NCBI GenBank assembly: GCA_033816765.1
Contig: CM066292.1
Coordinates: forward strand, 4,960,001 to 5,024,000
From: Nothopassalora personata
Taxonomy: Eukaryota > Ascomycota > Dothideomycetes > Mycosphaerellales > Mycosphaerellaceae
DNA length: 64,000 nt
Reading direction: 5' to 3'
Part shown: one piece after another, positions 50,135 to 60,565 of the stretch
How the letters are laid out: every line of letters begins with the position of its first letter
Position numbering within the stretch: position 1 is the stretch's first letter
Translations under genes and position numbers: made by a program
The notes under the pieces: generated by a model
What the model saw: only the letters and a program-made list of their open reading frames with translations
Told to the model about the DNA's origin: nothing
The model's database searches: none

Positions 50135-53100
50135 CAGTCTCCGCAACAGTCAACAGCTGTTGGTTGTTGGTTGCAACTTTGGTTGGCATTGAAGGCCTCA
50201 GTCAATCAATCAACCATTATAGATTAATCAACCAACAACTAGCCTTCATAGACAACTTAGTTGAGCAGTTGACAGGCATGTTTCGTCGTGTTATTAGTGA
50301 ATCTTTAATATTGTATGTGATTCTCAGGGCTTATTTTAGCAAGAGACCTAAACACTAAGCGTTATTTCCCCGCAAAACCGTTGTTAATCAGATATCGCAG
50401 ATTAGATCGTAGTCATTATATAGCTGGAGCTGACTCCGACCCGCGCGGTCCGTCCTCGGAAGCTACACCTCTAAACCTTGCGGCACTCCGGAGAAGAGCT
50501 TTTAGGAGACTTAGGATTTGCAACTATATTATCGCCCTTATTATACTACAACCAACACCTCAATATGGCTTTATAGACTCGCAAAAGCAAGCGCTAACAT
50601 AGTTAAGTCGATCCTAAAGGTTCTGGACCTGGACCTACGACATAGGCTATACGATCGAAGCGAGCGCGAAAATCCTAATCTACCCTCCCCTTTACGAACA
50701 AAACACTAGAAACACTACCTCCTACGCAGCCTATCGCGTCGCAATCGAGCGCTAACGATACGCCGAACATATAGACTAAAGACACCGAGTTATTAGACGA
50801 TAATAGCGATACGCGCGAGGTCGCTACGGTCGCTACCTCGGAGCGGTGTTACTTCGAGATCGGCTATAAACGGCTTAAGGGCGCGAAAGTCGTACTACGC
50901 TTTCGTAATAAACGTAACACCTTCGGCAACAAGATATCGTTTATCTTTAAGCACGGCCTCGAAGTTTAGAAGGTCGAATAGAGTAAGGCGAAGGGTAGGT
51001 AGTAGCTCTATAGATACTACTACGAAGACAACGCGGCGAAACAGCTATAGGCTCGTCGCTCGACTACTAGCTATATAGAACATCTTTAGAGGCAACACGG
51101 TATCACCTCGTCGCGTGCGACGACGGCGGTACCGAAAGAGCCTAATAACGCAATCGCTAGCTATCTCGAGCACCTCGATCCCTTTGCCGCCGAGCAGTTT
51201 TTAACCGACTTCATTAACTAGATCGCACGCGACGACATCACCTTCGAACAGGCGGTAAGCGATAACCTCCGAAAGGTTATACTTAGCGGAGGGCCTACCG
51301 TGAAACATCTACTACCGGTAGCGCGAACAGTGTTAATATAGCTTAAGTAAGCCTATCGCAAACGACGGCCGGACCTCGTAAAACAGCTCGAGCGCGTCGC
51401 TAAAGTACACCTTAGTATAGATATCTAGGCGATAAGTAACGATCTATCGCTGCTCGCTATCGTAGCGCACTTTATCGACGCGAATAGGCAGTTTAAAACA
51501 GCGTTGCTCGGATTGCGACCGGTCGGCGGACATTATAATAGAGTTAATATTGCGACCGTAGCGCGGTAGGTGATAAACGACTTTAATCTAGACGGCAAGA
51601 TAGGCGCCTTCGTTATAGACAATGCGGATAATAACGACACGGCGATTCGAGCGCTCGCGGTATTACTTCAATAGCTAGTCGACGAGCACGAGCAGCGACT
51701 ACGATGCCTCGGACACATTATAAACCTCGTCGTTAAGGCCCTACTGTTTAGCGACGGACTAAAGAAACTCGAGAGCGAATTGCGTAAGGCAGGTAAGTAG
51801 AAACAGTTAGATTGCGACCGTAGAGCTAGCACTGCGATACCCCTTGTAAAACCCCTAATACACTTCTTAATCGTTTAAAACTGCCCTTAGATCTGTCGGC
51901 TAATAAGAGCCCTAAGAACTGCTTTAACTTACGAGGCTAACACGAAGATTCGCGCTTAAAACGCGTCTATAGCCTAATTAAAACAACACTCCTCGGTCGC
52001 AATCTAACTGTTTCTCGTAGGCGACGACGAGTCCTTCACCTTATAGCGTAAGGCCGGCGCGATTAGTAAACTTTACAACCTCGTTACCTATATCTATCGC
52101 TCCGAGGCACGAATCGAGGCGTTTAACAAAGTATAGCGCGAAGAATAGACGACCCTCTACTATAACTACCTCCGACTAATTCGCGACGGCGGCGTAAGGT
52201 AGAACAGCACGCTAGCTATAATAAGACGCGCTCTTAAGCTTTAAGGAGCGATCGATCGATACTACCGCCGGTAGACTCGCGGCGACGGCCGTGACGAGCA
52301 GAACTATTCGATTAAAGACGACACGCTTAATACGGACGATTAGGAAGAATTAAGACACTTTAAAGAGCTACTATTACCGTTCGAACAGGCTATAAAACGC
52401 GTCGAAGGTAACGCTAGATCTAGCGCCTTCGGAGCAGTATAGGAGGTCCTACCTATTATAGACTTCTTGTTTCTTACACTTAAGCGTCGCAGCGATAAGG
52501 TAGAAGCGAACTCGGACTTATTTACCGACAGATATCGCCACTGTCTTAACTACGGCTTCGTTAAGCTTAAGGACTATTATAGACTAACTAACAGGTCTCG
52601 AATCTATCGTGCCGCGATCGCTCTATACCCCTACTACCGTTATACGTACTTCGAGGAAACATAGGCTAATTATAACACGAAGGACGATATCGCGAAGGCT
52701 AAATAGACTGTCTACGACCTCTACGCCGAACTACTCGACGAGCTGTCTAGCGAGCCTACTATCGAACCGATTCGACCGCCGCCGGAGCTACGAACTAAGC
52801 AAGACTTCGACGAAGACTAGACGGCCGTGTTTAAGGACTTCACTTCACGTGTCGTTTAGTAGCTAGCGGTCTAATATCGTCGTAAGCGACAGAGGCAAGA
52901 GACGGAGCTATAGCGATATCTTAAGGACGATACGCTTAACACGGTAAAGTACGACAGCGACGGCAAGGTCGTGAAGAACTACTATCTAAATAGACCTCTC
53001 GAGTAGTAGCGAGAGCGTAGCGAGCCATTATATCTAACTATCGCTTAGCTAGCCTATCGTCTATTCGCAATCCCCGGCATGTCGACTAAATACGAACGAG

Positions 53101-53453
53101 TTTTCTTATAGGGCAAGAAAGTAGTAACAGACGAGCGCTACAACATTAAGGCAGACACAATAGAGGCGTCGTTGACACTAAAAGATTAGCTAAAGAACGA
53201 GTTATGCGATGGCAGAGCTCTATAGACAACACTAGCTAAGGTAAATGAAAAACAGGCCTAGAAAGACGCTGAAGAAGCAGATATATTGGCAGCAGTATTA
53301 CATGAATAACGACTATATTCACCTCAATCAACTACTCAACTAGTCAACCAGTTGGCTCTGAGGCCTCAACCAATCAACTGAGGCGACAGCGACCCTCAGT
53401 CAACAACCATGGCCTAGGCAACTTCAAGGGTTGGTTGGTTGTTGCGGACACTG
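50135..53453 (+). mobile_element. hAT DNA transposon (RIPped)
   Basis: A 3,319 bp element. Terminal inverted repeats CAGTCTCCGCAACA (50135-50148) and, on minus, CAGTGTCCGCAACA (53453-53440), with one mismatch. An exact 8 bp target duplication GTCATGAT lies at 50127-50134 and 53454-53461. Subterminal regions are packed with GTTGA/CAACC motifs, as in other hATs. The internal part is strongly RIPped while the ends are not. The boundaries are secure. Confidence 0.95.
50700..53310 (+). pseudogene. hAT transposase remnant
   Basis: With TAG read as Gln the plus strand gives an hAT transposase. The C-terminal dimerisation domain (hATC) is clear at about 53040-53200: A-Y-R-L-F-A-I-P-G-M-S, K-Y-E-R-V-F and a final L-K-D-W/Q-L. 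The N-terminal ~100 residues after 50830 are basic and may hold a degraded BED-type zinc finger. Dozens of TAG/TAA stops make it dead. In the family this enzyme cuts and pastes the element through an RNase H-like DDE core. Confidence 0.75.
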
Positions 53454-53696
53454 GTCATGATCAAGGAGGCTGTATGCTGCCTCCAGGATCATGGCCACAT
53501 CGGGATCACTGATCGCCGAGCTATCGTCCACTGGCTCTTCCTTCTTCAGTATCTTCTGGACCATGTCGTAGAGGTGCTTCATGCGCTGCGCGAGGCTCTT
53601 CCTCATCTTCGCCATGTCGCTGGGAGTTGCGAGGTGCTGCTGACTGTGTGGTTGTGATTGTAGTTGCGAAGGTGGTTCCGATACTGTTGTGTGCAT
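53424..53696 (-). pseudogene. Small gene with 3' end replaced by hAT insertion
   Basis: A minus frame from the ATG at 53696 encodes 90 residues: Gln/Ser-rich at first, then a Lys-rich helix (M-R-K-S-L-A-Q-R-M-K-H-L), an acidic stretch and A-A-Y-S-L-L-D-H-D. The last residues are encoded by the hAT end. If the transposon and one target duplication are removed, the frame continues from 50126 to a TAG at 50070-50072 and gives a 99-residue product. So the insertion changed the last ~20 residues. Upstream exons are possible, since an in-frame TGA precedes the ATG. No family recognised. Confidence 0.45.
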
Positions 53697-55282
53697 GTGT
53701 CACGCCATCTGGGTGGAACGTGTACGTTCACGCCGCCGTACTCTTCTCCGATGCCAAGCTTCTCGAAGCTGAAGCTGCAGCAACGATGAAAAGCCCATTT
53801 TCGTAGCAAAAGTTCACCACGCCTCTACACACCATATATTATAGCTGCGAGACTCGGAGGTGTTTGCGGATAGCATGAAGATGAAGCTCTAATATGTGTT
53901 GATTGTTTGCAAACGATTGTGGTCGTTCTGGCAGGTGGAGTAGCCAAAGATATCGCTGCGCCGCGCAGCAGCCGGGTCCGAACTTCAAGTCACTGGCGCC
54001 AAAGTCTACCCACGCCTTTCACGTCATATGGCATTAACGTATTACCTAGGAGCGACCTTGATAGGCATCGAAAAGGAGCTCCCGTATTTGCCGATGTCAT
54101 TTGAACGTTCGTGCTGGTGTTGTAGCCAGGTGTTGCAAAATGATATCGCAGCAGCCGGCTTCGAAGTCGGTTTGCTGCCAGGCTTGCAGCGATGCTTGCC
54201 ACGCAACGACCACCAATACCAGGTGTGTGCGATTGCCAGGTTACTGATAATAATGCTAGCCCATTCGAGTAGGCCTGCTGGTCGTGCAGGTCCCTGTGCT
54301 CGTTAGCGGTACAGCAAAAAGTAATGCTGCCTTGCAATCATTGGTTCGAAAGGAGAAAAAAGGAGTGAGCATTGAATGCTGCTTGTCAGGCGGTGCCTAT
54401 GTGTTCTGCTTGTGTTTTGCCTGTGATTCTAAGTCAACGAACGTACCGAATATTTCACGTCACGTTTGATATGGAATTGCGTTACTATATACGGCGGGCG
54501 GACGGACGGCAAGCGGACAGCGCAACGGCATAGACTAAAGTACACAATCCCAACCCCGAAGGGCGAGAGTGAGAGCTCAATATGGATTTATATACCCTCA
54601 TTAAGCCCGGCTTCTGTCTTGGGTCAGCAAGTTACATCCTCTGCTGTTGACCTGCCTCACATATCGTAACACTCGGAGGTTTGAGAAGATGATGTGTGCA
54701 GGCTCCGTATCGAGTTTGGTGATGATCCATCATGCCGTTGTTGAGATATCGATTGTAGGGGCAAAGTCGTCGTCGTGCTGGTGTTCCGCTGGTCGAAGAT
54801 GGCGGATGTGCCTTAGGGTGGAAAGCCATTCGACTCTCTTTCATCGGCGGGAGGACCACAAACATCCCTATTGCATTCTCGGACTTGCTCTCAATCAGCA
54901 GCAATACCTCAGTAGACGTTTATTGAGCTTCGTCTACAGCCCAACTCCTTGCCAGAAGCCACCACGCACGGTAGAAGCGACCGCGACATCACGACCGAAG
55001 CGACAAGCCGCTGACCATTCCGTGATCAAACAGTGCGGCCGGCATCCACAAGGGGCCTCAAGACACGACAGACAGCTGCAGAATATCGGGCTTCGAGCGC
55101 AACGAACGCAGCGATACGTGCCGGTTCAGCTCCACAAGCAATTGGCGCACCGGTACAACGAGCAGCGAGCCTCAACGGCACCGTCTGGGACGGTCTGTCC
55201 CGCCCGACCTCTCACGGCATCTCCTATGCGCAGCAACCCTGCACCACAAAGCACGAGCAATCACCATTGGCAAAGCGCAACA
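53697..55282. other. Intergenic region, no supported gene
   Basis: Several short overlapping frames on both strands, none with protein-like composition or motifs. The frame opening at 54647 uses TTG and lacks support before ~55230; it may include untranslated or spliced sequence of the next gene. Confidence 0.4.
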
Positions 55283-56113
55283 ATGGGAGACGGTAGCAAG
55301 AGCATCGGCGAGCGACGCGAGCGCGATGAGGACGATGACGACCCCAGGCGCGCAAGCACAAGATACCACCAGCAGCCATTTCGGCCGGATCGCGACATCA
55401 ATGCGGAGATTGAGGAAGAGGAGCGCGTGGCAGAACAGCAACGCCGCATACGCGAATGGGAGCGAGCCCATCCACGTCGTCGCCGGACACAGGTTCAACA
55501 GGGCTTGCCAGCAAAGATTGATGCCGGTACAAGCGACACAGCCGTCATCGACGGGCTCTTTCTTTGGCCAAGTTCTGGAAGATCAGATCCTCCACCTGCG
55601 GCATCCGCGAGTCGAAGCGCGCCGAGCAACCGGCAGCAGCCAGATGGAATCCTCAAGAAGCCGGGACGAGGAGGAGTGGATGATACTGCGCCACAGAAGA
55701 AGAGCAAGAAGAGCGTATCCTTCGGTGCTGTCACAGTCAAAGAGATACCTGTTCGTGACACGTCCTACGACGAGGAGCAGGATGAGCAGGAAGATGAAGA
55801 GAAAGCACTGGGCAACGACCAGTCCAGCGTTGAAGACGAGGACGAGGATATTGGTCTGTCCCAGCACCTGCGAGACCTTATCGCAGCCAATCTGGATAGC
55901 GTCCAGACACAACAAGCTCAAGTGGCTGGTCTGGCAGCCCGTCACAACGCTCAGGTGACTTCAAGCCAGTTCGCGCAGGGTTCCGGGTATGTTAGGTTTT
56001 CGGCCTCAGACGGCCGTATTGTGGAGGGCATCATTGGTGCCATCGCCAGTATCAACCGCCAGATTGCGTACTTGCAACGCAAGGTGGAAGAGGAGAGGTC
56101 TTCAAGGTCTTAG
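55283..56113 (+). CDS. Hypothetical acidic protein with C-terminal coiled coil
   Basis: 276 residues from the ATG at 55283 (M-G-D-G-S-K-S-I-G-E-R-R). An upstream in-frame ATG at about 55229 is an alternative, and the open frame extends to 54647 without an ATG-quality start. The N-terminal third is rich in Arg/Glu/Asp (E-E-E-E-R-V-A-E-Q-Q-R-R). The middle has a disordered Pro/Ser part and a basic patch K-K-S-K-K-S-V-S-F. Then comes an Asp/Glu run. The C-terminal ~90 residues are hydrophobic-patterned (Q-H-L-R-D-L-I, I-I-G-A-I-A-S-I-N-R-Q-I-A-Y-L-Q-R-K-V), probably a coiled coil. It could be nuclear. No family recognised. Confidence 0.55.
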   Translation: MGDGSKSIGERRERDEDDDDPRRASTRYHQQPFRPDRDINAEIEEEERVAEQQRRIREWERAHPRRRRTQVQQGLPAKIDAGTSDTAVIDGLFLWPSSGRSDPPPAASASRSAPSNRQQPDGILKKPGRGGVDDTAPQKKSKKSVSFGAVTVKEIPVRDTSYDEEQDEQEDEEKALGNDQSSVEDEDEDIGLSQHLRDLIAANLDSVQTQQAQVAGLAARHNAQVTSSQFAQGSGYVRFSASDGRIVEGIIGAIASINRQIAYLQRKVEEERSSRS

Positions 56114-57662
56114 ATATCCAGCAGCGGTTCACACAGACGGTAAAAGGTCCAAAGGTTGGATATGGGACGGACAGGTCGAAGACAAGGCTTGACCGTGTCG
56201 CATGTCTGCTGACTCTGTAGACAGACGGCTAAGGTCTGGAAGAGCGTGCCTTGCTCCTCGAGAGAATTTGCATTCGAAATGAGCTCTGGGTCGTTTCCTC
56301 GAGACATCATGTGCGCGTTCCGGGGCAGTCTTCTTAAGCATAATATCATATCATGGTGTTGGCAAGATGTCATTAGCAGTGCGACATCTCAGCAGTGCAA
56401 GACTTTGCGGGATTCTATCCAGACCAAAAGGAGACAGCATCGCAGCTGGCCTTCCATATCTCTGCCCTCTTGTCGACATGGTCGCAAACACAGCTCCTCC
56501 TCCCGATGCTTTTTACACCAAGCCCCACAGCTTTTCTCTTGGATGATGCCAGCACAATATCATATGGCTCACGTGGACGTTTGGATGACCTCGGATAGTG
56601 CCAAGGTGGGCCTGATGTTTCTCAGTGCTCTGGCTGGGACTTCCAGTCTAAGGGGGGCAAAGCTGTCTCCAGAGCTCCCCGTGATCAAGGCCTTCTAGGG
56701 TATTGCATACAGCGCTTTTTCTTTTCCTAAGCAAGGGCATGCATGACGCGAACTGAACCGTCGACATGCTGGCTCAGTATGAACTTGCTCAACAACTGCA
56801 ATTCATCCTTCTGTCTTTTCTCAATCCCGCTTGGCTGTCGCCGTAGTCGCCTTGAGCGAAATGAAGTGATGGCCATATATCGACTCTGCGCGAGGATGGA
56901 ATCTTTTCGCGCTGCTCATGTTTGTCGAGTCTCGTCGGCCTTCGCTCTCTGGACGTCATGCTGGCTCTTCGGGACGTTTCCTGTCGCGCGAATCTTCCTG
57001 TCGCGCGAATCCTCTCAGATTATCGTGGCGCGCTTGCGGGCTTCTTGAACGTCGATTTCCCCTTGTCAGAAATTCAGCGCATACCTGGGTGAGAGGCTGA
57101 ATCGCAGGGTCAGGTCATGGCAGTATCGTGAGCTCTTTGCATGTCGTCGGCTTCATCGAAAATCCTCGGGCGCAGGTCTGAAGATACGTTGGTCGCTTTG
57201 GCACCGTCACTATCGTCTTTCGATCGCGCTTCGATGTTATCAGTTCGGGAAGGATAATGGTTGCAGGCGGGAGATGTAACAATGTTGGGCGATGCTTTCC
57301 CGCTTTCTGTTTCTGCCTCGTGACGGCGTCGCTCTTGGCTGCCCAGCGCTGGCCTTCTCGACCGCGGCTCCTTATTTCCTCCTCCTCCTCAATGCCTTTG
57401 TCTCGCATCCCCCGGCCGGTGGACTATTACGGGGCAACGTGAGACTAATCAAGCCTGCCAACTCATCTTGACATCTATACGGCTTTACATAGTATCTCCA
57501 CCGTAAAGATAGCTCCTCACAAAGCCAGTAACAACCCACCAGCCACCATCACCGCTCCGAACTCGTGACAACCGCCCTCTCATCGTCGCTGCCCCGACTG
57601 CTATAATCACTCGCCGTCAACGGCATACTACTCGCGCACTCTGCTTCGTCGTGGCAATGGTA
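56114..57662. other. Intergenic region, no supported gene
   Basis: Open frames up to 150 codons occur (56246-56698) but lack conserved features and overlap others. A 16 bp tandem duplication TCCTGTCGCGCGAATC lies at about 56978-57010. Confidence 0.4.
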
Positions 57663-58020
57663 CTAAATCCCGCATTCGTCACAGTGTAGAACTGAGAAAC
57701 ACGATACACAAGACGCAGTCCGGACCTCAAAGTCTGCTCCCACGCAGCAATACTGGTCATTAACAACGTGGGAGCCGTCCTGATCGCTGCCGACAGCGCC
57801 TGGGCAGCGGTATTTGGCGCCGCCGTAAATGCAATCCAGCCAGCCATTGCCCCGGGGCATTGATCGTTGACGTTGCTGGAGCCGGATGGACGGCGGGTCG
57901 GTGCTGCGATTGGTGGTCATTGCTGCGGCGTTGATGTCGAGGGCGGTGAGAGTTGTGGCAGCGAAGTTGGTTGCCTAACGGAAGTGAGGCGAGCAGAGAG
58001 ATCATGCTTGTCGAACGCAT
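57663..58020 (-). pseudogene. Candidate small secreted Cys-rich protein, frame-disrupted
   Basis: The minus frame ending at 57663 holds eight Cys within ~60 residues (W-L-D-C-I-Y-G-G-A-K-Y-R-C-P and Q-Y-C-C-V-G) and has GC-rich third positions. In a neighbouring frame, the ATG at 58020 starts M-R-S-T-S-M-I-S-L-L-A-S-L, a signal-peptide-like start. A single extra base near 57965 separates the two frames; joined, they would read as one secreted protein. Either this is a pseudogene, a sequencing error, or the join is by splicing. Overlapping frames (57617-57847) compete. Such proteins are common as fungal effectors, but no family is recognised. Confidence 0.35.
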
Positions 58021-58933
58021 CTTGACGAGCTGTCGGGTTCGTAGTCGAAAATCACAGTTGCGGCGGAGCTCGAATGCTTTCAGTCCGCTTGATGAGTTGT
58101 ATAGAGCTTGGCTGTTAATGCTGGCGCTGATTTGATTGATGGTAATAGCATCTTTAGACGCTGGTCCGCTCCAGCATATATACCACCACCACCACCACCA
58201 CCACCGATCTGCATCAAACTTTCCGTCACCTATGGCCCTCCTCCTTCATCTTCACATTTCAGTTGTGTCATGAATCATTCCTGACGAGAGCACACGACCA
58301 AAGACGAGTCACGACCCTCCCGAGACGCTCCTGACCCTTCACACCCCAGCGTCCTCTATTCTGGGAATCGTTGCCATGCAAGGTACGAACAAAGACAAGG
58401 ACTCCCCACCAGGTCATCAATCCTGTCCCGTGAGACATCGCCTCAATTGTCCATCGTTATCACACAGAAAGATCATGAAGTCGACCCTCCTCCAATCGAC
58501 TCAGAAATCCTTCAGAATGTCGAGCTCCGTGAGTGGCTATCTTGGCCTCGACCGCAACCAGAACAAGCGCACTACCTCACAAGCTCAATGCTCCGTGCAG
58601 ATCAGGTCTCATGGCTCTGCTGCTGCAGCTATTCGACGTGGTTCTTGCCCTAGAGCCATCGGGATGTGCTCGGCTTGCCGAATGCGGCAAGATACGATTC
58701 CTTCCGGCCAGTGACTTGTGCCGATTTGCCAGGTTTGTGCATTGCGAAAGCCATCCGCGAGAGATGTTCTATAAATGTAGATTTCAGCAGACGGAATCAT
58801 ACATTTCCGAAAGCTTGGACAAAGGAGCCCTGCGAATTTGGAGCATCACCTGCGAGGGCGAGGCCTGGAGCTGAACGAGAACTTCTCGATAAGCAGAACT
58901 TCCATTTGACAACTGATACGTTACAGCTATGCT
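58021..58933. other. Intergenic region with a CCA microsatellite
   Basis: (ACC)8-like tract at 58182-58205. Three overlapping + frames (58376-58874) show no recognisable features. It probably holds the 3' side of the following minus-strand gene and regulatory DNA. Confidence 0.4.
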
Positions 58934-60295
58934 TCACGTCCCAAACTTCCTCATCTTCGGTCTGACCCTCCCACTTCTCCTCGGTCCGTCCACGGCAGCA
59001 GCAGCAGCAGCAGCAACGACAGCGGTGGCAGTAGCGGCAGGATTTGTTCCGCTCCTCGTTCCCGCCTTGCCTCCCTGCTTCTTCGTCACTCGGAATGCCC
59101 GTCCGCAAGTTTCACACGTATTCTTCTTCGGTCCTTTCCTCCTCGGACTGGGCGGCAGATGCGACTTCGTCGGCGTATCAGGCAAGCGATGAGGCTGATC
59201 CAGCTTGTTTCTGTATCTGAGCGGATCAACCTTGCGGACACGGTAATCCTTGAATGATGATTTGCTGACACGGCAGGACCTGGGAGTCTGCCGTGGCGTT
59301 CTGGGATATGGTGACGGTGGGCGAGCCTCAAACATCTCTTCGAAAGTCTTGTCTGGGCCGATGGGGGTACTGGGCGAGGATCTTGCCGAGTGGTAGTCTG
59401 ACCTGGGCGCGTTACCCTTGATAGTGTTTGTAGGTCTTGGAGAGTGCTCTACAGGACCGTTAGGGCTGTCATCTGGAGGCCTTGGAGTTTCCAGCGGAGA
59501 TCTGGGTGGGACACGCTTTGGCGCAGGTCTCGGGGAGTTCGCCGCGGGCCCGTTGGAAATGTAAAGTGGAGATTGAGGAGAGTAAGCTGGAGACCTGATC
59601 GAGGGTACCTTCGGCGACCGCGGCCGCGGAACCGTTGGCGACAAGGTTCTCGCACTCCTGGGTGAACGGGGTATCGAGGCTCTTAGAGGACCCTTCGGCG
59701 AACCTAACAGTGAAGACTTGGAAGCAGCGAATGGCGAGTTGAGGTTAAGCGGAGCATTGATATCGAAATCCTCGTCTACTGTTGGAGCTGAGGACCGACG
59801 ACGGCGCAGTCCACGAGGTGTACGAGGACGGATGGCTGATGGAGCACCAAATTGGGGCGTGATAGATGGCCGCAACGGAGCAAGCACCTGTCGAAGCGCG
59901 CTGGGCACCTTGGGAGAGGTTCCTGGCGATCGATATTTTGGACTTCCGTCGTATTGCACAATTGAAGATCGCTTGCCCTGTCCATCGCGTGCTGGCGCAT
60001 AATTTGCCTCAAACTCAGCATTGGCTCTGCGAGCCTCAGCAGAAAGCCGCCTGATGAGACGTTGGTGGATGGGATCAATATCAACATTATCCTCGCACAG
60101 CTGGGCATTCGGATCGAGTCCAAGAACACCGACCTCCTCTTCAATCTCCTCGTCGACCTCCGAACCACCTTGATTATCATCCTCGATATTGTCATCGTCA
60201 ACCTCAATGTAATCATAATCGTCTTCTCCAACATGTTCAAGGTCAGTGACCCGAGCCAGCAGACCGGGCCAGTTCCACGGTGCAAGGAACGACAT
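58934..60295 (-). CDS. Hypothetical Ser/Pro-rich protein
   Basis: 453 residues from the ATG at 60295 (M-S-F-L-A-P-W-N-W-P-G-L-L). Residues ~20-70 are highly acidic (Asp/Glu/Asn). Residues ~115-370 are a low-complexity region with more than twenty S-P or T-P pairs, many as S-P-R, which are typical sites of proline-directed kinases. Near residue 395 is C-E-T-C-G-R-A-F, half of a zinc-finger-like motif with no clear second half. An Ala run (about residues 430-438), encoded by imperfect GCA repeats, and a basic R-R-S-G-R-V-R-P-K end follow. Upstream minus frames overlap, so a 5' exon cannot be excluded. Probably a nuclear or cytoskeletal disordered protein; not identified. Confidence 0.6.
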   Translation of the reverse strand: MSFLAPWNWPGLLARVTDLEHVGEDDYDYIEVDDDNIEDDNQGGSEVDEEIEEEVGVLGLDPNAQLCEDNVDIDPIHQRLIRRLSAEARRANAEFEANYAPARDGQGKRSSIVQYDGSPKYRSPGTSPKVPSALRQVLAPLRPSITPQFGAPSAIRPRTPRGLRRRRSSAPTVDEDFDINAPLNLNSPFAASKSSLLGSPKGPLRASIPRSPRSARTLSPTVPRPRSPKVPSIRSPAYSPQSPLYISNGPAANSPRPAPKRVPPRSPLETPRPPDDSPNGPVEHSPRPTNTIKGNAPRSDYHSARSSPSTPIGPDKTFEEMFEARPPSPYPRTPRQTPRSCRVSKSSFKDYRVRKVDPLRYRNKLDQPHRLPDTPTKSHLPPSPRRKGPKKNTCETCGRAFRVTKKQGGKAGTRSGTNPAATATAVVAAAAAAAVDGPRRSGRVRPKMRKFGT

Positions 60296-60565
60296 GGCAG
60301 TAACTTTTTGTCGTCAAGATAGATGCGAACACGATAGTCGGAGCTGACGAGGAAGCTGTGGAAAGCATTTCCCGTGTGAACACAGAGAATGCACAATGTG
60401 TTGAAAATCGCCGGATTCGGCGAACCGAACTGAAGAGTCGAACAAAGAATGTCGCATAAGTCTTGCTGGGAAGTGGTGGACAATGGCGGTTCGTCGATGC
60501 AGTGCGGACTGTGGTCGGTGAGCGAGTTCTATACGTGATTCCTATCGGCCATCTCGAAGAAGGCT

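Noticed and set aside
54647..55282. Long upstream extension of the hypothetical gene at 55283
   Set aside because: It starts at TTG and shows no coding-like features; competing frames exist.
56246..56698. 150-codon + frame
   Set aside because: No ordered protein-like features and overlapping alternatives; not supported as a gene.
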